Shown: positions 14,315-21,027 of the stretch, in pieces
Layout of the letters: each line of letters begins with the position of its first letter
How positions within the stretch are numbered: the first letter of the stretch is position 1
NCBI GenBank assembly: GCA_964609375.1
Contig: CAZSSA010000038.1
Location: 1-21,027, forward strand
Source of the DNA: CAZDUS01 sp964609375
Lineage (GTDB): Bacteria > Verrucomicrobiota > Kiritimatiellia > CAIKKV01 > CAITUY01
Length of the DNA: 21,027 nucleotides
Direction of reading: 5' to 3'
Program-made: the position numbers and the translations under genes
The notes under the pieces: generated by a model
The model's database searches: none
The model's input: only the letters and a program-made list of their open reading frames with translations
Told to the model about the DNA's origin: nothing

Positions 14315-15693
14315 GCCTTGCTCTTCCCGTACCAGCGGACATAGAAGAGCAGACTCACCACCGCGAGAAAGCCGAGAATAATATAGATAATCATCCAGGT
14401 CGTCTGCTTGTTCGGCTTTTCGATCGTGAGCATGGGAGCAACAATCGTCAGGGGCTTTTCGTGCGGCTGGAACAGTTCCTCCAGCCGCATCAGGCGCGCC
14501 TCAAGCTCCCTCAGGGTTTCCGTCTTGCGGCGCGAAAAGGCAACATAGTCTTCATTCATCACCTCGGGGCCCTTGTCGTCTTTCGCCGCGGCCAATGCCT
14601 TGATCACCCCCTCGATATCATGCACCACCGAGGTGTAAGCCGCTGTGGTCCTGGCGGCTTCGCCCAATTCTTTGGCCCGGGCTTCAAGGCGGGGAATCCA
14701 ATCGTTTGACCCTGCCCATGGATTGCGAATGCGCACATCGAACACCTTGGATTCCTGCGGCGCCAGGTACACTTTTGATTCTTGCGGGGCCAACGCATCC
14801 GTCTCCGCATAGGCATAACAGGTCTTTTTGACACTATCGAAGCCAATCTCAAGCCCGCCGGCATCCATGATGTCCGTCGGCTTAACCTCTGCAGGAAACT
14901 CATGCCTGAGCGGAACCGCCTTTTTTTCCGTCAGGGAGGGATTCGTCACCTTGATATGGATAATCACCACATCCCCGGTTGACCCTTCGCTTCGATTGGC
15001 ATCGACAGGCGGCAAGGCGCGTGATGAGCCCATCAATTTGCCCGGATCTTTTCCCGCCGCAATAGCCAGATTTTCCAGCATCCCGAGATCACGACGAATG
15101 CGCTCCAGCGCTTCCATGTTGGACTCATAGGCCCGGATATGCTCAATGGGCTTCACCGCGCCCATGGCAAAGGCGTTCTGCCGGTCACTCACACCCTTCA
15201 TGCCGGCCTCCAGCACGCCACTCAATCGTTTGGCGGTATCAGCCTGGGCTGTCCCCTTCAGCGCAGCGGACAAGGCTGTCACATGTTGAGCCATCTCATT
15301 GATGGTCGCCTCGGGAATAACCCATTTGTCCTTGATCTGAACGTCGAACGTGCGGGTTTGCCCCGGCTCAAGTTCAACGGTTTTGTGGACATAATACGAC
15401 TGACTGGACACATCATAACCCATATCGAGACCGGCGGCGTCAATCACATCCGCCGGAGTGGCGAGTTTCGGCAGGAATTTCTTTATTTCGGCCGGCTGTT
15501 TTTCCGTTTTGGAAGGATTAACCACGCGGATCTTCAATACTAACGGAGCCGCCTGGATGGACCCGCCGGGTCCTCCAATCAAGAAGGAAACCAACAGCCC
15601 GAAAACACACCATCCACTGGCCCTGCGGCCAAAACGCATGCAACCATGAACCGCCGTTCCGGGCTTAAAATTATGCTCACGTGTCCAAGCCAC
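14315..15693 (-). CDS. Exported membrane-anchored protein with two internal repeats, function unknown
   Basis: Not recognised as a named family. The start is GTG at 15693 with AGGAGG eight bases upstream; a later ATG (MRFGRRASG) would give a classic signal peptide (FGLLVSFLIGGPGGSIQAAP). About 459 residues are readable before the gap. Two homologous halves are visible: beta-rich segments at about 51-128 (LKIRVVNPSKTEKQP, TPADVIDAAGLDMGYD, FDVQIKDKW) and 242-327 (IHIKVTNPSLTEKKA, KPTDIMDAGGLEIGFD, FDVRIRNPW), each followed by a helical, probably coiled-coil stretch (about 129-215 and 331-410). A single membrane helix near 432-451 (TWMIIYIILGFLAVVSLLFYVRW) anchors it, so most of it is outside the cytoplasm. 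It directly precedes the atp genes, but a role with the ATPase is only a possibility. Confidence 0.75.
14740..14793 (-). repeat. 27-bp in-frame microduplication (LAPQESKV repeat)
   Basis: Two adjacent 27-bp units (14767-14793 then 14740-14766 in reading order) encode LAPQESKVY and LAPQESKVF. Eight of nine residues agree although most codons differ at their third base, so the copies have been kept at the protein level for some time. The first half of the host protein has only one equivalent segment (LEPGQTRTF). Confidence 0.8.
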
Positions 15694-15772
15694 AGTGTAC
15701 CCCTCCTCTTAGCGATTTTGGTTCATGTTACCAGCCCACAGCGGCAGCAGCAAACAGAAACGCCTCCGCTGC

Positions 15773-16126
15773 TTACGGCTGTGTCACCACGGCCGATCCT
15801 TCGTTTCCATACTGGTCACGGGCGGTAACGATATTATCGCCCTTCGCGCCTTTATTCGCCTTGTAGATAGCGTTAGTCCCGGAGTGACTCACGATCAGGC
15901 CCAGGCCCGGATTCGAAACACGCCATTCCATGGGCAACGCAAGGGGACTGCTGATGGACGCTGTAAAGGCCACTGTTGTCACGTTATTCGATGCGCCTCC
16001 AAGCGTCACCGTAGAGGGACTGACCGACAATCCGTCCAGTCCTTCCGCCTGCTCGCAACCAGACCATACCCCCAGCGCCAGGACACTCAACACAACCGCC
16101 ATGCTAAACCATTGGAGCTTCTTCAT
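15773..16126 (-). CDS. Small Ig-like lipoprotein
   Basis: A 117-residue protein started at the ATG at 16126 (MKKLQWFSM) with GAGGTG about seven bases upstream; an in-frame GTG nine bases earlier is less likely. The N-terminus is a lipoprotein signal peptide (AVVLSVLALGVWSGC, probable lipidated Cys24). The mature part (VSPSTVTLGG, VAFTASISSPLALPMEWRVSNP, NIVTARDQYGNEGSAVVTQ) looks like a single bacterial Ig-like beta-sandwich. It probably sits on the inner face of an outer membrane or on the cell surface. It follows the TPR/thioredoxin-like gene by 73 bases and precedes the duplicated membrane protein by 79 bases; in that 79-base interval nothing convincing is seen beyond the next ribosome-binding site. 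No specific function can be given. Confidence 0.72.
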   Translation of the reverse strand: MKKLQWFSMAVVLSVLALGVWSGCEQAEGLDGLSVSPSTVTLGGASNNVTTVAFTASISSPLALPMEWRVSNPGLGLIVSHSGTNAIYKANKGAKGDNIVTARDQYGNEGSAVVTQP

Positions 16127-16149
16127 TGATTTCACCTCATTAATGTTTT

Positions 16150-16188
16150 GATCACGGATAAAAATACATTAACCGATCACGGCCGCAA
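16150..16188 (-). promoter_or_regulatory. Possible promoter/operator before the lipoprotein gene
   Basis: An AT-rich island in GC-rich surroundings. On the minus strand a TTGCGG (16188-16183) and a TATTTT (16166-16161) are 16 bases apart, a weak sigma70-like pair. An 8-bp direct repeat CCGTGATC occurs at 16182-16175 and 16157-16150, a 25-bp period that brackets the -10-like box and could be a regulator site. Only pattern-based evidence. Confidence 0.3.
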
Positions 16189-16199
16189 ACGAAAATCAT

Positions 16200-17865
16200 T
16201 CATTCACCCAGACACTCCTTTACCGCCTTAAACACATGCTGGGCATCGCACAGGGATCGCAAAACACCCTTACGGTCAATCACCACCATGCCCCCTTGCG
16301 CCAAAACACCGAACAATGCACCGGTTTTACCTCGCGAGTCGATGGCAATCGGATAGTCCCCCTCTGTATCCAGGGCCAATGTTCGTCCAATTTCACTGTC
16401 ATCCTGTGCCGGCAATATCCAAACGCATGCCACATCACGAGCCCCGAACTCCTTCTGTAGCTGCGACATTAATCTGGGCTCATCAGGGTATTGACGGGCC
16501 AGCGAGGCATCGACATAGGCGGATGAAAATCGCAATACCACCACTTTGCCGCGTAAATCCTCATCCCGGAGCGCCTCCCCGTTCAATGAACCTCCACGCA
16601 GCCAGCGAAGCCCGGATATCCATGCTGCATTCGCGCGCTTGGTTGCATTCGCCTCCCTGGCGGATGCATTCAAGGGTTCGGCATTCATCAACGTGGCATC
16701 CGCCGTCCCGGCGAATGCATTCACCCTCGCGCCCGTATCCCGCTTCATGACAATATCCATGTCCTGGCCCATGGGTTTGATACCGGCCAGATCACGAACA
16801 AGATACCCCTCCGCCATCACCCGGATCGATACAAGGTTTTCCCGCACCCCGCGAAACACAAAAAAACCATCATCGTCGGAGTTTGTCACGGCAACCTGCC
16901 GGGCAACAGGAGGAGGAGTCCATACCGATAATGAAACACCCAGTCCACGCCCCGTGTCGTCAATGACCCGTCCCTTGAATGATAGTTCCACCATCGGGTG
17001 CATCACCATCGGCTCAACCGAAAGGGAATTCCCGCTTCTTGCCGCTCCCTCAGGTTTTGCATCAACGATCACGGGCCGATCCATGACATACCCGTCCCGT
17101 TCCGCCTCCATCGTATAACGCATCCCGGGAATTAACCCGTGAATCCTGAAATCACCCTGGGCGTCCGAAAACACCGGCGGGATCACCCTGTCGAAAGGCA
17201 CAAGGATAAGCTCTTCGTCCATCTTAACGCCGGCGATGCGTATCCTGGCCCCCGCCATGGGCCTCCCCGCACGATCCATGACCCGCCCCGTCACGGAAAG
17301 GGTCGCCCCGAGCATCAACTCAAGCGGGGCAGGCTCTCCTTCTCCATGAAACACCACCGCCAGCGCCGCCGTGGACAGCTCCGGATGTTCTGCATAGACC
17401 AACACATAGCGCCGCCCATCCGCCAGTTGTCCCGCACTCCGGCGATCAGCATTGAACACCCCGTTCGTGTCCGTCACCACGGGCGGCTCATCCCCCCACT
17501 CCCCGGCCATGACCCATGCCCGCCTCACAGGCAAAATGGAGTTCGTCCCCTCCGTTGGCGCCAAGACCCTGCCGCGCAATTGAAACCGATCCCCCTCCCG
17601 GTCCAGTGCCTTGATCGCCTCACGGGCACGCGGCGCCATCGGACTGTCGGGCGGCAATATCGTGATCAATTCCTGCCACGCCTTGCGTGCCTCTTCAGGA
17701 CGTCCCGCCCGTTGCTCTCCAACGCCTACCCTGTACAGAAGCTTGCTGACCAGACCGGCATCCTGGTCACGGGCAACCTGCAACGCCTCACGATAACCCG
17801 CCAGTGCTTCCTGGAATTGCCCCCGCATTTCCTGTTCGTACGAGGCCGCCAATCGCGCCGACGGG
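16200..17865 (-). CDS. TPR-like / carboxypeptidase-regulatory-like / thioredoxin-like protein, N-terminus lost in gap
   Basis: About 554 residues are readable. The order is: TPR-like helices (about the first 75 residues: FQEALAGYREALQVARDQ, AGRPEEARKAWQELITILP); three carboxypeptidase-regulatory-like beta domains (marks: TDTNGVFNADRR; VTGRVMDRAGRPMAGARI with SDAQGDFRIHGL; FKGRVIDDTGRGLGVSL with SDDDGFFVFRGV); a low-complexity Asn/Ala linker made from a DNA repeat (VNAFAGTADATLMNAE); and a TlpA/AhpC-like thioredoxin fold (LRGKVVVLRFSSAYVDAS, GGMVVIDRKGVLRSL). The CxxC expected after VVVLRF is missing, so the domain is unlikely to be a redox enzyme. It is probably exported, since proteins of this build usually are, but the signal peptide would be in the 17866-17965 gap. 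It lies downstream of the two-component genes and may be their target or sensor partner. Confidence 0.8.
16645..16718. repeat. Two palindromic repeat elements inside a coding sequence
   Basis: Hairpins at 16645-16667 (GCATTCGCC / GGCGGATGC, 5-base loop) and 16696-16718 (GCATCCGCC / GGCGAATGC), each with one non-Watson-Crick pair. On the minus strand the latter reads GTGAATGCATTCGCCGGGACGGCGGATGCCAC, differing from the gspF-side element (4565-4588) at a few bases. A third, partial GAATGC lies at about 16624-16629. They are translated in frame as NAFAGTADAT and NASAREANAT between two domains. Confidence 0.78.
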
Positions 17866-17965
17866 NNNNNNNNNNNNNNNNNNNNNNNNNNNNNNNNNNN
17901 NNNNNNNNNNNNNNNNNNNNNNNNNNNNNNNNNNNNNNNNNNNNNNNNNNNNNNNNNNNNNNNNN
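17866..17965. other. Assembly gap (100 N) between response regulator and TPR-like gene
   Basis: A run of exactly 100 N, probably of unknown real length. It removes the last few residues and stop of the response regulator and the start and signal region of the TPR/thioredoxin-like gene. Open frames that run through it are not real evidence of fusion. Confidence 0.95.
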
Positions 17966-18651
17966 TTCGCAAACTTGTACCCCACGCCATGAACCGTCAA
18001 AATATGCCTGGGCTTGTGGGCATCCTTCTCGATCTTGGTTCGCAACATGGCCACAAAGGTATCCAATGAACGCTGGGTTCCATAATACTCCATCCCCCAG
18101 ACATCCCGCATCAGCACCTCCCTCGACAAGGAGACCCCTTCATTGGCCGCCAAACAGGCGAGCAAATCGAATTCCGTCCGGGTCAGCGCAACATCCTTGC
18201 CCTTATGCACCAGCGTCCGGGACACCGTATCGAGGACGCAGTCGCCAAACCGGTATTGCTTGGTACCAATGGAGGGTTTCTCGGCGCGGGCCAAAACCAC
18301 CTTCACGCGGGCAAGAAGCTCCTTGATGCTGAAGGGCTTCGTCACATAATCATCCGCGCCCGCATCAAAGCCGGCCAGCTTGTCTGTCTCTTCCTTGCGT
18401 GCCGTCAACATGATGACCGGCATGGTCAACCGCTTGTTTCTGAGCAGCCGGCAAATATCATAGCCGCTCATGTCGGGCAGCATCACATCGAGCACAAGCA
18501 GATCCGGAGCGCGTTCAATCGCCAACTTCACCCCTTCCGCCCCGGACGTGGCAGAAAGGACCCGGTATCCAGCCACTTTGAGGTTCTCGTCCAATCCCAG
18601 CATCAAGGACTCATCATCTTCAATGACCAATACGGTTTTCTGTTTATTCAT
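17966..18651 (-). CDS. OmpR/PhoB-family response regulator, last residues in gap
   Basis: About 228 residues are readable. The receiver domain (about 1-120) has the acidic pocket EDD (11-13), the phosphoacceptor Asp55 (LLVLDVMLPD), Thr83 (MLTAR) and Lys105 (VTKPFS). The C-terminal winged helix (about 130-228) ends in the family pattern RSLDTFVAMLRTKIEKD and VHGVGYKFA, so only a few residues are missing. Phosphorylation by the kinase encoded just upstream should control DNA binding. Start ATG at 18651 with GGAGGT three bases upstream, 12 bases after the kinase stop; the order kinase then regulator is the less common one. Target genes are unknown; the adjacent downstream genes are obvious candidates. 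Confidence 0.93.
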
Positions 18652-18663
18652 GGGACCTCCAGT

Positions 18664-21027
18664 TTAACTTTCGCCCGCCGGGAGAATCACCCGGAAAACG
18701 CTTCCTTCGCCTTCAATACTCTGTATGTCCATCCACCCCTTGTGCGCCTGGATCACATGCCGGCACAAGGCCAACCCAAGCCCTATCCCTTTCTTGTTGG
18801 TCTCCTGCGCCTGGCGCCCCCTGATGTAAGGATGGACAATGCGCTTGACCTCGTCCTTGCTCATCCCGGCTCCATGATCCCTCACGGCAATCTCAACATA
18901 ACCACGGGGCCGACTCCCGCGAAACCACTGACGCACGGATCGTCGCCGTCCTCCCCCATTCACCATCAACCATTTCCCCTCCCCCCTCTTCTCCTCCCCA
19001 TCAACCATCAACCATTTCCCATTCCCCCTCTTCTCCTCCCCATCAACCATCAACCATTCACCATTCCCCCTCTTCCCCTCACCATCAACCATCAACCATT
19101 CACCATTCTTCCCTCTCCTCCCTCCCTTGACCGCCACCTCAATCACATGTTCGTGTCCTGAATACTTGACCGCATTATCAAGGAGATTAAAAACCACCTG
19201 TTCAATCGCGCCGGGATCAAACCACACCGGCTCCAGTCCAGGTTCAATGTGCATCTGCAGGATCCATCCGGAAGGCGCACCCTCCTGCGGCTGCACCCCC
19301 ATGGTCGCATGATCAACAGAGACACCCCCCGTCGCGGATTCACCGGTGGCATCACCCTCTCGCTGATCCGCGGCCGGCGGCGGCCATCGGATAACGCTCG
19401 CCCCAATGCCGGTCGCAAAAGTCTCGACCGTTTCCTGAACGACCCCGCCAAGATCACCCTCGGCAAAACGGTATCTCAGCATCCCTTCCCCGTAGCGGAT
19501 GAAATAGAGGGCCCGGTCTGTCAACCGGCTCAACCGGTCGCTTTCCTTGAGAATGGCGCCCAAAAACTTTTTCCGTTTCGTCTCATCCTGCACCCTCTCA
19601 AGATAGAGGCTTTCCGCCAGCATGCGCATGGAGGAAAGCGGGGTTCGAAGATCATGGGACACGGCCGCCGCAAAATCGCTATGCTCGCGCGCCTTGTGAA
19701 TTTCCCACGCCGCTTCCCGCCACATCAGCAACCCGCCGACAATCACGCCGAGCATCAACAGTGCCCCCGCCATGCCGTACAACCGCTTCTGTAACTTGGC
19801 ATTGGCCGCAAAGGCAAGGGGATCAACAGGGGTAGCGGTAATCACAAACCGGTCCAGGGGTGGAGCCAGTCTCCGCTCCGCCAGCGTCAAACGATCGCGC
19901 TCGGGGGTCCGGATGGAATCCTGCACTCCGCAGGACACTCGAATCCCGGCATGTCTCCCGTCTTTCCCTGACCGCACGGTCACCGCCTCCGCCAAACGCT
20001 GTCGGTCAAATGGCACCACAGCCACCACGCCCCCGTACGCCTTCCGATCCACCTGGGCGACAAGATAGTCATTGGTTCCAAGCCGCAACCATTGCCATCC
20101 GTCATCGGCCAGCCCTCTGGGGATGCCTGCAAAATCCTGTTCAATCCGCTCTTTTTCCGGGCTTGCCATCATGGAGGCACGCAGGCACTCCCGCCATTGG
20201 ATGTCATCGCTTTCCGCCCCGGCCACATCCTGCCCCCCCATCAGCACCACAAGCCATTGCCTCTGCAGCATCGGCAGGAGATCAAACCGCTCCATGACAC
20301 GTCGTCGCCTTTCCTGCCGAACCGTCCTGGCGACATCCATCGCGCCGGCCGCCTCATGAAGATCCGCCATATCCCCCAGCGCCATCAAATCGAGGAAAAA
20401 ACCCTCTTCGGGATCACGCAAGGGCGCCCCCCGAATGGGTGAGGCGTCGCCGGAAAGCTCCTCACAGGCGCGCAGGCTCTCAAGGGCGCGATCCGGCTGC
20501 TTCGCCGCCAGATACACGCGGGAAATCCTCAACAGGCCCATGGCATTGACAACGGGATCCAGCGTCGGCGTATCCAGTAGCCGCCGGTACGCCGCCATGG
20601 CCACTTCAGTATTGGTTGATGAACCGGCCTGCTGGTCTGCCTGCCTGAGCAAGACATGGGACGCCGCTCCCTTGAGGTCGGCTCCGGCAACATCGCCTGC
20701 ACGATTGGTCAACGAAAGAGGATAGAGCAATCCCTTCCCTTCCTGGACAACAAAGATATCGTTGATCCATTGGCGTCGCGCTTTAATCTCTGCAACCCCC
20801 CGGGTCGCCTGGAAGAAGATCGGTCGCGGCATCAGGCGTGGGAACAAGCGCTCAGCCATCTGCCCCCGCAGCCCTTCGAGATCGGCGACCCACGAGGTGG
20901 CCACGGTGTCCAGAACCCGCTCGGCCTCCCCGGCCATTCGCCCTCGGAGGACAATTTGCCAGTTCCCCAGTACCCGCCCCGCCAAAAACGACAACGTCGC
21001 TGAGGGACCTACCATCAGGACAAGCAC
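18664..21027 (-). CDS. Membrane sensor histidine kinase, N-terminus cut by window edge
   Basis: 787 residues are readable; the frame is open to the window edge, so the real start is probably outside. A membrane helix at the very start (LVLMVGPSATLSFLAG) and a second at about 411-432 (GMAGALLMLGVIVGGLLMW) enclose a large extracytoplasmic sensor region of nearly 390 residues that includes a TPR-like helical part (AMGLLRISRVYLAAKQPDRALESL). The kinase core has the H-box VSHDLRTPLSSMRML (His458), the N-box VVFNLLDNAVKYS (near 613), G1 RDHGAGMS and G2 GIGLGLALCRHVI (near 745). A 14-residue tandem repeat insert lies between N and G1 boxes. The sensed signal is unknown. It is paired with the response regulator 12 bases downstream. 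Confidence 0.92.
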   Translation of the reverse strand: MLVLMVGPSATLSFLAGRVLGNWQIVLRGRMAGEAERVLDTVATSWVADLEGLRGQMAERLFPRLMPRPIFFQATRGVAEIKARRQWINDIFVVQEGKGLLYPLSLTNRAGDVAGADLKGAASHVLLRQADQQAGSSTNTEVAMAAYRRLLDTPTLDPVVNAMGLLRISRVYLAAKQPDRALESLRACEELSGDASPIRGAPLRDPEEGFFLDLMALGDMADLHEAAGAMDVARTVRQERRRRVMERFDLLPMLQRQWLVVLMGGQDVAGAESDDIQWRECLRASMMASPEKERIEQDFAGIPRGLADDGWQWLRLGTNDYLVAQVDRKAYGGVVAVVPFDRQRLAEAVTVRSGKDGRHAGIRVSCGVQDSIRTPERDRLTLAERRLAPPLDRFVITATPVDPLAFAANAKLQKRLYGMAGALLMLGVIVGGLLMWREAAWEIHKAREHSDFAAAVSHDLRTPLSSMRMLAESLYLERVQDETKRKKFLGAILKESDRLSRLTDRALYFIRYGEGMLRYRFAEGDLGGVVQETVETFATGIGASVIRWPPPAADQREGDATGESATGGVSVDHATMGVQPQEGAPSGWILQMHIEPGLEPVWFDPGAIEQVVFNLLDNAVKYSGHEHVIEVAVKGGRRGKNGEWLMVDGEGKRGNGEWLMVDGEEKRGNGKWLMVDGEEKRGEGKWLMVNGGGRRRSVRQWFRGSRPRGYVEIAVRDHGAGMSKDEVKRIVHPYIRGRQAQETNKKGIGLGLALCRHVIQAHKGWMDIQSIEGEGSVFRVILPAGES
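18940..19107 (-). repeat. 42-bp in-frame minisatellite in the kinase ATPase domain
   Basis: Four units of 42 bp (14 codons) encode NGEWLMVDGEGKRG, NGEWLMVDGEEKRG, NGKWLMVDGEEKRG and EGKWLMVNGGGRRR. Each unit contains the direct repeat TGGTTGATGGTTGATGG or a variant of it. The minus strand is strongly purine-rich between these parts. The length of 42 keeps the frame whatever the copy number. Confidence 0.93.

Noticed and set aside
14315..15693. Subunit a (atpB) of the ATPase
   Set aside because: The protein has only a signal peptide and one C-terminal membrane helix, not the five or six helices and conserved arginine of subunit a.
17139..18326. Long plus-strand open frame through the third gap
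   Set aside because: It exists only because N codons do not stop translation, and it is antisense to the TPR-like and response regulator genes.
18940..19107. CRISPR-like array
   Set aside because: The units are directly joined, 42 bp, in frame with a kinase and have no unique spacers.

Overview
All recognisable genes lie on the minus strand, so they read from base 21027 down to base 1. The window suggests a Gram-negative bacterium: it has type II secretion (T2SS) pseudopilus genes, a lipoprotein signal and signal peptides. Candidates are the PVC group (Kiritimatiellota or Lentisphaerota-like) or another little-cultured phylum such as Omnitrophota, based on general style (GC-rich, a fused PilM/PilN-like GspL, an unusual F-ATPase). 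That placement is an inference and weak. Three runs of exactly 100 N (4378-4477, 14215-14314, 17866-17965) look like scaffold placeholders of unknown true length. Each cuts the end of a gene.

Region 1 (21027 to about 15773) is a signalling and envelope block. It holds a membrane sensor histidine kinase (cut by the window edge), an OmpR/PhoB-type response regulator, a large exported-looking protein with TPR-like helices, carboxypeptidase-regulatory-like beta domains and a thioredoxin-like domain without its CxxC, and a small Ig-like lipoprotein.

Region 2 (15693 to 7539) encodes an unusual F-type rotary ATPase. It begins with an exported, internally duplicated, membrane-anchored protein of unknown function. 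Two tandem, overlapping alpha-subunit genes follow, then epsilon, c, a b-delta fusion, gamma and beta. The first alpha keeps the arginine finger (VSR). In the second alpha this residue is isoleucine (ISI), although its P-loop is intact. The c subunit has lost most of the usual glycine motif and the sodium-site glutamine. Epsilon lacks its C-terminal helices, and only the C-terminal part of delta is present. No subunit a gene is visible; it could lie in the 14215-14314 gap or elsewhere. Several traits (long b with delta-like end, no atpH) recall the alternate F1F0/N-ATPase group, but the gene order and c-ring residues differ.

Region 3 (7526 to 1) is a T2SS/type IV pilus-like set in the order gspE, F, G, I, J, K, L, M. 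It starts 12 bases after the ATPase beta gene, so both sets may share a transcript. Many gene junctions here overlap by 4 to 20 bases.

Three repeat systems are also present: a palindromic element (GTGAATGC-rich, 9-10 bp stem) found both beside gspF and inside the coding sequence of the TPR/thioredoxin-like gene; a 105-bp-period tandem duplication at the gspF 3' end that runs into an assembly gap; and an in-frame 42-bp (14-residue) minisatellite within the ATPase domain of the histidine kinase. No tRNA, rRNA, CRISPR array or transposase was seen.
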